Shown piece by piece: positions 23,159 to 31,372 of a DNA stretch of 33,492 bases; positions within the stretch are counted from its first letter, which is position 1; every line of letters begins with the position of its first letter. The position numbers and the translations under genes were made by a program. Origin of the DNA: Fictibacillus gelatini DSM 15865 (GTDB lineage: Bacteria > Bacillota > Bacilli > Bacillales > Fictibacillaceae); assembly GCF_000430745.1 (NCBI RefSeq), contig NZ_AUMP01000003.1:1-33492 (forward strand). The letters run 5' to 3'. The notes beneath the pieces are model-generated. The model had not been told where the DNA came from and did no database searches. It saw nothing but the letters and a program-made list of their open reading frames with translations.

Positions 23159-23766
23159 AACAAAGGAATGACTATACGGGAATTGTCTTGGCTGGAGGAT
23201 GTTCATCCCGTTTTCCTTTCCATAAAGCGTTCGCTAAACGGGATCGCCAATTTTTTTATGAATATGCTATTTCTGTTCTCGAGCTCTTTACAAAAGATGT
23301 CCTCTTGCTCGTTCATCCATCGATTAAAGAGCGAATAACATTTTCAGGGGTGAAGCTAGAAGATGAGGAACCGTATAAAGGACACGGACCATTGGCCGGA
23401 ATCTATACCGGTATGAAACACTCGAATAGTTCCTGGTATGCGGTTCTTTCTTGTGATATGCCATGTGTTATGGCAGATTTATTTCAGAAGCTTCATTTTG
23501 TAAAGGAAAAAAAGAGTAATGTGCAGGCCGTTATACCTGTAACAGATGGCCATATTCATCCGCTTTGTGCGATTTACCATCGAAGCTGTTTTCCCATCAT
23601 TGAACAATTATTGAAAAAGGGGAAAAGGAGAGTGCGGGATTTGTTGGCGATAATTAATGTAGAGTATGTGAATGCGGGCGATCTGGGGCTAATTGCGACA
23701 CAATTTCAAAACGTCAACACGATAGAGGATTATCGCACTGTCCTCGGTAGAAACGTTTCGGATTGA
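23149..23766 (+). CDS. MobA-like molybdenum cofactor guanylyltransferase
   Basis: This 205-residue nucleotidyltransferase has the MobA pattern: LAGGCSSRFPFHKAF (normally LAGGxSSRMGxxKA) at residues 14-28, GPLAGIYTGM, and SCDMP with the metal-binding Asp. MobA attaches GMP to molybdopterin. Several positions are relaxed (SSRFPFHK for SSRMGxxK), and no other molybdenum cofactor gene lies in the window, so the true substrate is open. It overlaps the DUF92 gene by 10 bp. Confidence 0.78.
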   Translation: MDVKQRNDYTGIVLAGGCSSRFPFHKAFAKRDRQFFYEYAISVLELFTKDVLLLVHPSIKERITFSGVKLEDEEPYKGHGPLAGIYTGMKHSNSSWYAVLSCDMPCVMADLFQKLHFVKEKKSNVQAVIPVTDGHIHPLCAIYHRSCFPIIEQLLKKGKRRVRDLLAIINVEYVNAGDLGLIATQFQNVNTIEDYRTVLGRNVSD

Positions 23767-23814
23767 ATAAAAAACCGTAGCTTAGCAAAAAGTAAAAGCA
23801 AGGAGGAATGAAGC

Positions 23815-23988
23815 GTGAAAATCCTTGTGAAAATAATCTTGTTTTTGATCTTGCTTTTCTACGGTTATCAAATGAGATACCGGTTGCTCAATTTTGTCCT
23901 TGGACAAAACATCATTCGCCGTTTTCTCGTAGGAAGAATGATGTCAATGCCGTTTGTACGAAGCCGTTTAATGAAGGAGATGTTTTAA
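23815..23988 (+). CDS. Tiny membrane protein, 57 residues
   Basis: A GTG start with an excellent site (AAGGAGGAATGAAGC) opens a 57-residue protein. Its N-terminus is hydrophobic (ILVKIILFLILLFYGYQM), and its tail is basic and Met/Arg-rich (LVGRMMSMPFVRSRLMKEMF). A clear terminator follows its stop. It runs in a different frame from, and overlaps, the apparent upstream extension of the M42 gene. I do not know the family; B. subtilis yqgO is, as I recall, a similarly short protein in this region. Confidence 0.7.
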   Translation: MKILVKIILFLILLFYGYQMRYRLLNFVLGQNIIRRFLVGRMMSMPFVRSRLMKEMF

Positions 23989-24024
23989 GCGCCGAATGTG
24001 ATCGTGGCGCTTTTTATTTTTTTT
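23987..24024 (+). terminator. Terminator after the tiny membrane protein
   Basis: AGCGCC pairs with GGCGCT around GAATGTGATCGT, followed by a long T-rich run. It separates the upstream operon from the M42 peptidase gene. Confidence 0.85.
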
Positions 24025-24095
24025 CCGAAGAAGGAAATCAAAAATTTTTAGCGAATATAATTATGTTTAATGTTATAGAGAAAGTAGGGAGAGAA

Positions 24096-25151
24096 ATGGA
24101 CCATCCAATTAACGGACAGGCGATCATAGACTACATAAAAGAGCTCGTATCTATTCCAAGTCCATCGGGATATACTGAAGAAGCCATTGCATATGTGGCT
24201 TCGTTTATGAAAGAAAATAATGTTCCTTTTTACATTAACCATAAAGGCGGACTGGTTGCGACACTAAAAGGTAAAGATGATACGAAACACCGGATGTTAA
24301 CCGCACATGTTGATACCCTTGGGGCGATGGTTAAAGAAATTAAAGCGAGCGGACGTTTGAAACTAACGGCAATTGGCGGATTCAGGTGGAATACGGTTGA
24401 GGGAGAATATTGCAAGATTCATAGCGGAAACGGAAAAACGTATACTGGCACGATCCTCATTCATCAAACAGCTGCCCATGTTTATAAAAATATGGGAGAA
24501 GTAAAGCGAAATGATGAAAACATTGAAGTTCGGCTTGATGAAGCAGTGAAATCAAAAGAAGATGTCGAAAAGCTTGGCATTTCCGTCGGTGATTTTGTCT
24601 CGTTTGAACCGAGGGTGGAAGTTACCGAAAGCGGCTTTATTAAATCAAGACACCTTGATGATAAGGCTAGTGTCGGTATATTAATGTACCTTATTAAAGT
24701 GATACAAGATAGAGAACTAACACTTCCCTTTACGACTCATTTTTTAATTGCGAACAATGAAGAAATCGGATATGGAGGAAATTCGAACATCCCTGAAGAA
24801 ACCGTTGAATATTTGGCGGTTGATATGGGAGCAATCGGGGATGGGCAGTCAACGGACGAATATAGTGTTTCCATCTGTGCGAAAGATTCGAGCGGCCCGT
24901 ACCATTATAAACTTCGCCAACATCTTGTAAAGCTTGCCAAGGAACATCATATCGATTATCGGGTAGATATTTATCCATTTTATAGCTCGGATGCGTCTAG
25001 CGCTGTTCGGGCAGGATTTGATATTGTCCATGGGCTGATCGGACCAGGCATTGATGCATCACATGCCTTTGAGAGAACGCATATTCGTTCCATTGAACAT
25101 ACCGCCCGACTGATCTATCATTATTTGCTTTCGAAAATGGCAGGCCAATGA
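24096..25151 (+). CDS. M42 family metallopeptidase (glutamyl-aminopeptidase/FrvX-like)
   Basis: This 351-residue cytoplasmic aminopeptidase uses two metal ions. Ligands and catalytic residues visible are H and D in LTAHVDTLG, D in SRHLDDKAS, the E-E pair in ANNEEIGYGG, D in YSSDASSA and H in IDASHAFERTH. A dimetal core and an inserted PDZ-like region are typical. I placed the start at ATG 24096 (GTAGGGAG before it; protein opens MDHPINGQAIIDYIKE, which fits the family). The same frame is open to 23808, but that part overlaps another gene and a terminator. The rhomboid protease gene (yqgP) expected before yqgQ in B. subtilis is missing here. Confidence 0.9.
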   Translation: MDHPINGQAIIDYIKELVSIPSPSGYTEEAIAYVASFMKENNVPFYINHKGGLVATLKGKDDTKHRMLTAHVDTLGAMVKEIKASGRLKLTAIGGFRWNTVEGEYCKIHSGNGKTYTGTILIHQTAAHVYKNMGEVKRNDENIEVRLDEAVKSKEDVEKLGISVGDFVSFEPRVEVTESGFIKSRHLDDKASVGILMYLIKVIQDRELTLPFTTHFLIANNEEIGYGGNSNIPEETVEYLAVDMGAIGDGQSTDEYSVSICAKDSSGPYHYKLRQHLVKLAKEHHIDYRVDIYPFYSSDASSAVRAGFDIVHGLIGPGIDASHAFERTHIRSIEHTARLIYHYLLSKMAGQ

Positions 25152-25156
25152 AAAAT

Positions 25157-25191
25157 TACCCTGTTCCGGACGTGGAATAGGGTCGTTTTTT
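25157..25191 (+). terminator. M42 peptidase terminator
   Basis: ACCCTGTTCC pairs with GGAATAGGGT and is followed by a T-run. Confidence 0.8.
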
Positions 25192-25233
25192 AAGGAAATC
25201 TATCGGTCTGATATAATGAATTGGGTGATGATC

Positions 25234-25428
25234 ATGAAAACATTATATGATGTACAACAGTTATTAAAACGCTTTGGAACGATTATTTATACGGGGGATC
25301 GACTTGCCGATATCGAAATGATGCAGGACGAAATTACGTTGCTTTTTAAAGAAAAATTAATCGAAGTTCAAGATTATCAAACGGCTATGCTCGTGTTAAA
25401 AAGGGAATATCGCAAATCAAGTTATTAG
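25234..25428 (+). CDS. yqgQ: DUF910 protein YqgQ
   Basis: This 64-residue helical protein of unknown function has a family-typical opening (MKTLYDVQQLLKRFGTIIYT, then GDRLADIEMM). It sits 45 bp before glcK on the same strand, an arrangement kept in B. subtilis, so the two are likely co-expressed. The ATG at 25234 was preferred to the in-frame ATG at 25216 because TTGGGTGAT precedes it and it fits the family start. Confidence 0.88.
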   Translation: MKTLYDVQQLLKRFGTIIYTGDRLADIEMMQDEITLLFKEKLIEVQDYQTAMLVLKREYRKSSY

Positions 25429-25473
25429 AGATTTTTTTGAACGAAACGATTCTTTGAGGAAAAGGATGGAAGA

Positions 25474-26439
25474 ATGATGGATAAATGGTATGTTGGTGTT
25501 GATTTAGGCGGAACAACTATTAAAATGGCGTTTGTATCGGATAATGGAGAAATCATTAAAAAATGGGAGATTCCAACGGATACATCCGATCAAGGAAAAA
25601 ATATTACAAAACAAATAGCGGAAAGTATTGATTTTCAATTAAAAGAACTGAATGAGCCGAAAGCGCGCGTATCAGGAATCGGTATGGGGGCACCTGGCTT
25701 TATCGACATGTCCCGCGGATTTATTTATCATGCAGTAAATATCGGCTGGAGGGACTTTCCGCTTAAAAATACACTGGAAAAAGAAACAGGGCTTCCTGTC
25801 GCCGTAGACAATGATGCCAATATCGCCGCGCTTGGTGAAATGTGGAGAGGAGCAGGAGAAGCTGCCCGTGATTTACTATGTATAACGCTCGGCACTGGAG
25901 TTGGAGGGGGCATTATCGTTAACGGCCAAATTGTTCACGGAAAAAGCGGCACGGCGGGGGAAATCGGCCATATTACCGTCATTCATAAAGATGGGGTGCC
26001 ATGTAATTGTGGAAAATCAGGCTGTCTTGAAACCGTCGCTTCTGCTACTGGCATCGTGCGGTTGGCGAAGGAAGGATTAATCCGATATCCACATTCCAGT
26101 CTTGGGGAACTGCAGCATAAACAGGGAAGGTTAACTGCAAAAGACATTATTGAAGCAGCCGAAAAACAAGACGAGCTTGCCCTTAATGTACTGGAAACTG
26201 TAGGTTTTTATTTAGGCCAGGCGATAGCTGGTCTTTGCAATGCCTTTAATCCAGGTAAAGTCATTATCGGAGGAGGGGTTTCTAAAGCAGGAAAAACACT
26301 TCTAGATCCTGTTAAAAAACATTTTGACACATTTGCGCTCCCGCTTGTTGCAAAAGATGCAGATTTTGCCATTGCCACTCTTGGGAATGACGCCGGAGTT
26401 ATTGGCGGAGCCTGGATTGCGAAACAGCAATTTAATTAA
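25474..26439 (+). CDS. glcK: Glucokinase, ROK family
   Basis: GlcK phosphorylates glucose with ATP in the cytoplasm. The 321 residues show the ROK layout: phosphate loop DLGGTTIKMAF near residue 7, catalytic region DNDANIAALGE, second phosphate loop LGTGVGGGIIV, GEIGH, and the zinc-binding ROK signature CNCGKSGCLE near residue 175. An alternative ATG three bases on (25477) is possible. Glucose freed by the GH15 enzyme of the upstream operon would be a natural substrate, although glcK is also a standard member of this region. Confidence 0.96.
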   Translation: MMDKWYVGVDLGGTTIKMAFVSDNGEIIKKWEIPTDTSDQGKNITKQIAESIDFQLKELNEPKARVSGIGMGAPGFIDMSRGFIYHAVNIGWRDFPLKNTLEKETGLPVAVDNDANIAALGEMWRGAGEAARDLLCITLGTGVGGGIIVNGQIVHGKSGTAGEIGHITVIHKDGVPCNCGKSGCLETVASATGIVRLAKEGLIRYPHSSLGELQHKQGRLTAKDIIEAAEKQDELALNVLETVGFYLGQAIAGLCNAFNPGKVIIGGGVSKAGKTLLDPVKKHFDTFALPLVAKDADFAIATLGNDAGVIGGAWIAKQQFN

Positions 26440-26588
26440 GAAACTAGCGGTTGGCAGGGTATAGCATCTACATGTAATAATAGGGGAGATGTCGTGCCTG
26501 ACGCTTCATAGACGCAGCATTTCTTTTTTCTCATACAAATGTTTCCCTTACATAAATTGAAAGTAGAGCGAAGTATGGAGGGAAAACA

Positions 26589-27776
26589 ATGATTATTCAA
26601 GTGAGAAAAGGAGATACACTTTCCTATTACAGTATGTTGTTTCACGTACCGCTGCCAATCATTGAGGATTCAAATGAAATCGGAAGTACTTCTCTTCAAA
26701 TTGGTCAAAAGCTTCACATTCCGGGATATACTATCGTTCGACATCATATCAGTAAAGGCGAGACACTATATTCAATTGCAAAACAATATCAAGTGCCGCT
26801 GGATAGCTTATGCCTTTTAAATCCGCTTGTTGATCCAATGACACTAATAGAAGGCCAGGCTATCGATATTCCGAGGCAAATTACAGGTCGGAGCATTATT
26901 GGGAAAAAAGAGTATGATTACTCGACATTGCGAGATGATGTAAAGCTTCTTCAAGAAATTTATCCATTTGTGAAGATAAACACATTTGGCTATTCTGTAA
27001 TGGGGAAAGAGCTTATTCAACTAAAGTGGGGAAGAGGAAAGAAGAAAGTCCACATTAACGCTTCATTTCATGCGAATGAATGGATTACAACTGCCATCTT
27101 GATGCTTTTTATAAATGATTACTTATTAAATTTGACAACGAGCGCCTCGATCCTCGGTGTCAATATCCTTGATTTGTATAAAAATACGACACTTTCCGTT
27201 GTTCCGATGGTTGATCCGGATGGCGTTGATCTAGTCCTTCACGGCCCGCCTAAAGTCGAGCCTTATCATCATTTAGTCATGGAATTAAATAAAGGGGATT
27301 CGGATTATTCAAGTTGGAAAGCCAATATAAGGGGTGTTGATTTAAATAATCAATTTCCGGCCAGATGGGAAATTGAAAAAGCTAGAAAACCTAAAAATCC
27401 AGGACCGAGGGATTATCCCGGGGATTTCCCACTATCGGAACCGGAAGCAAAAGCGATGGCGGAATTAACAAAAATGGAAACGTTTGATCGAGTGATTGCC
27501 CTTCATACTCAGGGAAAAGAGATTTATTGGGGATTTGAGCGAGCAGAGCCACCAGAATCAAAAGAAATTGTTGATGAATTTTCTAAATGGAGCGGTTATA
27601 AAGCAATTCAATATTTGGATAGTTATGCAGGCTATAAAGACTGGTTTATTCAAGAGTGGAGAAAACCGGGATTTACAGTTGAGCTTGGAAAAGGGGTTAA
27701 CCCCCTTCCATTGAGTCAATTTGACGAGATCTATAAAGATACAATCGGCATTTTTCTTGCCAGTTTATATATGTAA
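26589..27776 (+). CDS. yqgT: Gamma-D-glutamyl-L-diamino acid endopeptidase I
   Basis: The enzyme cuts the gamma-D-Glu to diaminopimelate bond of peptidoglycan stem peptides. Two LysM domains come first (residues 2-46 and 49-95, each with KGDTL or KGETL and ending in IPG or IPR). An M14 zinc carboxypeptidase domain follows (about 105-395): zinc ligands H and E in NASFHANEWIT, H in ALHTQGKEIYW, and catalytic E in FTVELGKGVNP. There is no signal peptide, as in the sporulation endopeptidase I. A GGAGGG site lies 8 bases before the ATG. B. subtilis YqgT has the same layout and place. Confidence 0.93.
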   Translation: MIIQVRKGDTLSYYSMLFHVPLPIIEDSNEIGSTSLQIGQKLHIPGYTIVRHHISKGETLYSIAKQYQVPLDSLCLLNPLVDPMTLIEGQAIDIPRQITGRSIIGKKEYDYSTLRDDVKLLQEIYPFVKINTFGYSVMGKELIQLKWGRGKKKVHINASFHANEWITTAILMLFINDYLLNLTTSASILGVNILDLYKNTTLSVVPMVDPDGVDLVLHGPPKVEPYHHLVMELNKGDSDYSSWKANIRGVDLNNQFPARWEIEKARKPKNPGPRDYPGDFPLSEPEAKAMAELTKMETFDRVIALHTQGKEIYWGFERAEPPESKEIVDEFSKWSGYKAIQYLDSYAGYKDWFIQEWRKPGFTVELGKGVNPLPLSQFDEIYKDTIGIFLASLYM

Positions 27777-27777
27777 A

Positions 27778-27821
27778 GAAAAAATCATCAATGAAACAGG
27801 ATTCATTGATGATTTTTTCTT
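27778..27821. terminator. Bidirectional terminator
   Basis: AAAAAATCATCAATGAA pairs with TTCATTGATGATTTTTT between yqgT and the convergent DUF2759 gene. Confidence 0.92.
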
Positions 27822-27834
27822 AAAATCACGTTCA

Positions 27835-28014
27835 TTAACCTACGCCGGTTCCACCGTGGAATACATCCCAGATGGTCATAACTGTAAACCATCCGAAAAC
27901 AGCGAATGTCAGAAAAGAAAATGCTGCCGCCAATAAATTTTTCCCTTTAAGAGATCGGAGAATACCGAATAAAGCTAAAATAGTAACTAGAGCAAAAATG
28001 ATGCCTAATCCCAT
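27835..28014 (-). CDS. yqgW: DUF2759 small membrane protein
   Basis: The 59-residue protein begins MGLGIIFALVTILALFGILR and ends DVFHGGTGVG, with two membrane helices joined by a short basic loop (RSLKGKN). It matches the DUF2759 family by recall, with B. subtilis YqgW as the likely counterpart from the same neighbourhood. AAGGGGGACAT precedes its ATG on the minus strand. The function is unknown. Confidence 0.8.
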   Translation of the reverse strand: MGLGIIFALVTILALFGILRSLKGKNLLAAAFSFLTFAVFGWFTVMTIWDVFHGGTGVG

Positions 28015-28116
28015 TTTAATGTCCCCCTTATTTGAATGGATTCATTATGTAAAAAATCAGACGGGTATCATCTTGTACCATTTTACTTGTTTTTATACAT
28101 TTTGTCGAGAGAGCAT

Positions 28117-28542
28117 TTATGTTGAAATAAAAACAATTTGAATATTGTATGCTTTCGCAAAACGATGAATTAATTCGCGTTCTTGTTGAGCTATAAAATA
28201 AATCGGTTCGCCAGTATGGTCTATCGCGAGTAAATGTTCTTCAATTTGAAATAAGGCCATTTGAATATCAATATCACTTCCTGCAATAATTGAAAAAGGG
28301 ACCGTCATATTTTCATATAAGTAGTATTTCTCTTTCGCAGAAAAAAATCCATAATCGTAAAAACGAGCGGTAATTGAAGGTGATTCGAGTGCGATTAAAG
28401 AAAAGACTTCTTCTGAATTGCCTGCAGACAGCTTTCGGGCTTCATACTCTGATGAAACGACCACGAATTGTCCATCAAAATCTAAAATATGTTCATCTTG
28501 GGCCATTTCTGGCTTTGCTTCAACGCCATAACAAATATTCAA
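28117..28542 (-). CDS. Unrecognised cytoplasmic protein, 141 residues
   Basis: I do not recognise this family. The protein is acidic and soluble, has no signal peptide or membrane helix, and alternates short strands with a C-terminal helix (YFIAQQERELIHRFAKAYN). The start is a TTG at 28542 with a strong GGAGGGG site. It lies in the slot where B. subtilis has yqgU and yqgV, but resembles neither as far as I recall. It is divergent from yqgX with about 70 bp between them. Confidence 0.65.
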   Translation of the reverse strand: MNICYGVEAKPEMAQDEHILDFDGQFVVVSSEYEARKLSAGNSEEVFSLIALESPSITARFYDYGFFSAKEKYYLYENMTVPFSIIAGSDIDIQMALFQIEEHLLAIDHTGEPIYFIAQQERELIHRFAKAYNIQIVFIST

Positions 28543-28614
28543 CGCCTACCCCTCCGTTTCTCTTACAATTTAGTGTAAAATATATAAAGAATAATGACAA
28601 TGGAGGAGTTAATT

Positions 28615-29244
28615 ATGGAATTGAAACGTTTTGTCGTTGGACCTGTGCAAGAAAATACATACATTTTACATAACAATAAAAAAGAAGCATTGATTTTTGA
28701 TCCTGGAGCTAATGGAAAAAAGATTAATCAATGGATCGAAGAAAAGGAATTAAAGCCACTGGCTATTTTGCTGACCCATGCCCATTTTGACCATATTGGT
28801 GCGCTAGAAGAGGTTAGAAGGAAATGGAACGTTCCGGTTTATGTTCATCAAAATGAAGAAGATTGGCTTGAGAATCCGAAGAAAAATGGTTCGGCATATT
28901 TTATGCAAGAAATAACAGCCCGTAAAGCGGACCACCTGATTAATGGGGAAGGAGAACTCGTATTCAGTTCATTCCGCCTTAATGTATTTGAAACACCGGG
29001 GCATTCACCGGGAAGCGTTTCTTATTATGTAAAGGACGTAGGGCTTGTATTTAGCGGTGATGCCCTTTTTGCCGGAAGTATCGGGCGAACGGATTTATAT
29101 GGTGGAGATCAAAAAACCCTTTTAAAAAGCATACACGAGAAACTCTTAAGTTTACCTGAGGAGACGGTTGTTCTCTCCGGACACGGACCGGAAACCACAA
29201 TCGAAAGAGAGATGGATATAAACCCTTTTCTGAGCGGTTTTTAA
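28615..29244 (+). CDS. yqgX: Metallo-beta-lactamase fold hydrolase YqgX
   Basis: This 209-residue protein of the glyoxalase II-like group has the dinuclear zinc motif LTHAHFDHIG near residue 54, then FETPGHSPGSVSYY, FSGDALFAGSIGRTD and LSGHGPETT, which supply the remaining ligands. Such enzymes hydrolyse thioesters, including S-lactoyl adducts; the exact substrate is not shown. The start was set to ATG 28615 because GGAGGAG lies just before it; the ATG at 28594 would place that site inside the gene. The next gene starts one base after its stop. Confidence 0.9.
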   Translation: MELKRFVVGPVQENTYILHNNKKEALIFDPGANGKKINQWIEEKELKPLAILLTHAHFDHIGALEEVRRKWNVPVYVHQNEEDWLENPKKNGSAYFMQEITARKADHLINGEGELVFSSFRLNVFETPGHSPGSVSYYVKDVGLVFSGDALFAGSIGRTDLYGGDQKTLLKSIHEKLLSLPEETVVLSGHGPETTIEREMDINPFLSGF

Positions 29245-29245
29245 C

Positions 29246-30328
29246 ATGTTGGACATCATTAGACGGGAAATCGAGAGGTCACCCCATTTTGCTATAAATT
29301 ATGAGCAATATATGAACCTCGTTCTTTATCATCCAGAAAAAGGGTATTACAATCGCGAACAACAAAAAATCGGAAGAAACGGGGATTTTTACACGTCTAG
29401 TAGCCTATCGGATCTATTTGGAATGGTCTGGGCGAACTGGTTTTATGAATCGATAAAACGTAACGATTTAAAGCCGATCATTTGCGAAATCGGGGCTGGT
29501 AATGGAAGATTTGCTAAAAGCATGTTAGAGGAATTGAAAAAAACACATCCCGATTTTTATCATGAAGTTGAATATTTGATTATTGAAGCAAGCCCTTATC
29601 ATCGGGGGAAAATAACCGATTGTTTAAGAAATGAGCCGGTCTCTATTTTCTCTTCAATAGAGGAATGCCAGAGTAAGGTTCCTGATTTTTGCGGCGTCAT
29701 TTTTTGCAATGAACTGCTTGACGCGCTTCCCGTCCGGGTTGTGGAACAATCAAAGTCTATGTTATATGAAATGGTTGTCACATTAAATGAACGTAGTAAG
29801 CTTTCAGAAAAAAAAGTTTTATGCAAGGACGAGAATGTTATTTCGTGGATTGAAAAATATGTAGGAAGATTAAATCAGGGGCAACGGATAGAAATCCCTT
29901 TGAAAATGACAGAGTGGCTGTTAAATCTATACGGATGGATCAAACAGGCGGTCGTTGTTTTTGTCGACTATGGCTACACTCGCTCGCAATGGAAAGAGCC
30001 TATTTTACAATCGGGCAGTTTAAGAGGCTATATGGCGCATCAAATGATTTCGGATCCCATTCTTTATCCGGGAGAAATGGATTTGACTTCACATGTTCAT
30101 TGGGATGCTGTGAAAATGATCGGAAGGGAACATGGTGCAAATTGCAAGATGTTTCAGTCACAAGGGATGTTTCTTCTTGAAAACGGCATACTGAATCACC
30201 TTCAAGAAACTATAAATACAGATCCATTTTCAAAAGAGCATAAACAAAACCGGGCAATCCGTTCACTTGTTTTAAGTTCCATGGCGGACCAATTTCAAGT
30301 AATGATTCAAAAAAAGACGGTAACTTGA
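29246..30328 (+). CDS. DUF185 (MidA/NDUFAF7-like) SAM-dependent methyltransferase
   Basis: This 360-residue enzyme of the DUF185 family includes mitochondrial NDUFAF7, which methylates an arginine of complex I. The bacterial target is unknown. Family features are YMNLVLYHPEKGYY and FYTSSSLSDLFG at the start, the SAM-binding loop ICEIGAGNGRFA near residue 84, LIIEASP, FCNELLDALPVRVV and VVFVDYGYT. It follows yqgX with a one-base gap and no clear ribosome binding site, so it is probably translated by coupling. The C-terminal 30 residues are basic and variable. Confidence 0.88.
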   Translation: MLDIIRREIERSPHFAINYEQYMNLVLYHPEKGYYNREQQKIGRNGDFYTSSSLSDLFGMVWANWFYESIKRNDLKPIICEIGAGNGRFAKSMLEELKKTHPDFYHEVEYLIIEASPYHRGKITDCLRNEPVSIFSSIEECQSKVPDFCGVIFCNELLDALPVRVVEQSKSMLYEMVVTLNERSKLSEKKVLCKDENVISWIEKYVGRLNQGQRIEIPLKMTEWLLNLYGWIKQAVVVFVDYGYTRSQWKEPILQSGSLRGYMAHQMISDPILYPGEMDLTSHVHWDAVKMIGREHGANCKMFQSQGMFLLENGILNHLQETINTDPFSKEHKQNRAIRSLVLSSMADQFQVMIQKKTVT

Positions 30329-30344
30329 GGTTACCGTCTTTTTC
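30310..30344 (+). terminator. Terminator after the DUF185 gene
   Basis: AAAAAGACGGTAAC pairs with GTTACCGTCTTTTT; A and T runs on both sides may let it serve both strands. Confidence 0.92.
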
Positions 30345-30377
30345 TGATACGTTATATTATGTATCGTTGTTATTTTG

Positions 30378-30623
30378 TTAATGCCCTCCTGCACCAGGAG
30401 TCATCATAAATGTTGTCCAATACGTGAACCCTACGAAGAATACGGTCAGGTAGGCACCGAAAATATAGATATACATACGTTCTGATAAGTTCAAATACCC
30501 TAAAGTTACAAACATAATCGTTTGGCCTACAAATAATAAGGCCATTGGCACTAAATCCCCAAGATAAGCCATTACCGCGATGACTGCTGTCCAGAATCCG
30601 AGCACTCTGTACATTCTCGCCAT
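30378..30623 (-). CDS. yqgY: DUF2626 membrane protein YqgY
   Basis: The 81-residue protein begins MARMYRVLGFWTAV and contains LNLSERMYIYIFGAYLTVFF, diagnostic for DUF2626 (B. subtilis YqgY). Three hydrophobic helices fill most of it. It ends in a Gly/His tail (GAGGH). The function is unknown. AAAAAGGAGGGATGC precedes the ATG on the minus strand. The frame open to 30645 in another register is a shadow. Confidence 0.92.
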   Translation of the reverse strand: MARMYRVLGFWTAVIAVMAYLGDLVPMALLFVGQTIMFVTLGYLNLSERMYIYIFGAYLTVFFVGFTYWTTFMMTPGAGGH

Positions 30624-30749
30624 GTATGCATCCCTCCTTTTTCACGAAAAAAAGCTAGTTCCTATTGTATTATATATGTTTTTTTACATCATTGTAAATG
30701 CTCAAATAATAAAAATTTGGAGACAATTTGATAATCCTGAAATAAAAAA

Positions 30750-30824
30750 TGGCTGGGCTAGCTGGATTCGAACCAGCGCGTCACGGAGTCAAAGTCCGTT
30801 GCCTTACCGCTTGGCTATAGCCCA
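30750..30824 (-). tRNA. tRNA-Gln (TTG)
   Basis: A 75-nt cloverleaf on the minus strand with acceptor TGGGCTA and TAGCCCA, anticodon loop CTTTGAC giving TTG, T-loop TTCGAAT and encoded CCA. Confidence 0.96.
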
Positions 30825-30906
30825 ATGGAACAGTTATAGTATAACATCCCATCATAAAAAATATACACGGTTTGTGAAATTCAACAAATAGCAATTAACT
30901 TTTTTG

Positions 30907-30935
30907 TTGACATTCACAAATGACAGTTTTATAAT
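30907..30935 (+). promoter_or_regulatory. Consensus promoter of the T-box transcript
   Basis: TTGACA (30907-30912) and TATAAT (30930-30935) match the sigma-A consensus at all 12 positions with the ideal 17-bp spacer. Such strength is usual for T-box leaders, where control is by termination. Confidence 0.88.
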
Positions 30936-30959
30936 CAGAGCAAATAACTGATCATTAAA

Positions 30960-31266
30960 AAATGAAAATGATAAAAGCTTAGAAAAGGAAAAGTAAAAGA
31001 AAGCTCTTTCGCCAGAAATCCGTCCCATAGGCTGAGAGGACGGTCGTAATCTTTCTTTGAACGCCACCTTGGAGCTTTGTTTTGAAGGTGAAAACCCGTA
31101 AAAAACAACGGCCCGGTCTTTCGTTAAAAGGACTGAAGTTCATGTGAACTTACGGAGTCTGTTTTTTGTGAAAAAAACGGAAAAGCTGAGTGGTACCGCG
31201 ATACTCTCGCCTCAGCAGCCAAACGAATGGAAACATATCGTTTGGTTGCAGGCGGGGGTTTTTTTA
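30960..31266 (+). promoter_or_regulatory. T-box riboswitch upstream of an aminotransferase
   Basis: The leader has the T-box core GTGGTACCGCG (31190-31200). The Stem I base pairs AAAGCTC (about 31000) with GAGCTTT (about 31072). A strong terminator (about 31207-31266) ends in GGCGGGGGTTTTTTT. Uncharged tRNA pairs with the specifier in Stem I and, through its 3' end, with TGGT (31191-31194), which lets transcription read through. The specifier region reads GAACGCCACCTT (31059-31070). GCC (Ala) followed by A fits the usual purine after the specifier, and TGGT demands an A discriminator. Confidence 0.93.
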
Positions 31267-31372
31267 TTTCACATTAAAAATTGAAACATTAACTAGGAAA
31301 CTGAGCATCCGCTATGTAGACTCGGCAAAGACGGAGAAATCTAATGGAGAAATTGTAGGAGGAAGAATAACA

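Noticed and set aside
26436-26645. Minus-strand open frame between glcK and yqgT
   Set aside because: It overlaps the front of yqgT and the end of glcK, has no recognisable protein features and no good ribosome binding site.
27872-28141. Plus-strand frame over the DUF2759 gene
   Set aside because: The minus-strand frame has a ribosome binding site and clear membrane-protein character; the plus frame does not.
31190-31372. Upstream extension of the aminotransferase frame
   Set aside because: It would begin inside the T-box core and cross the terminator; the ATG at 31373 has the ribosome binding site and the family N-terminus.
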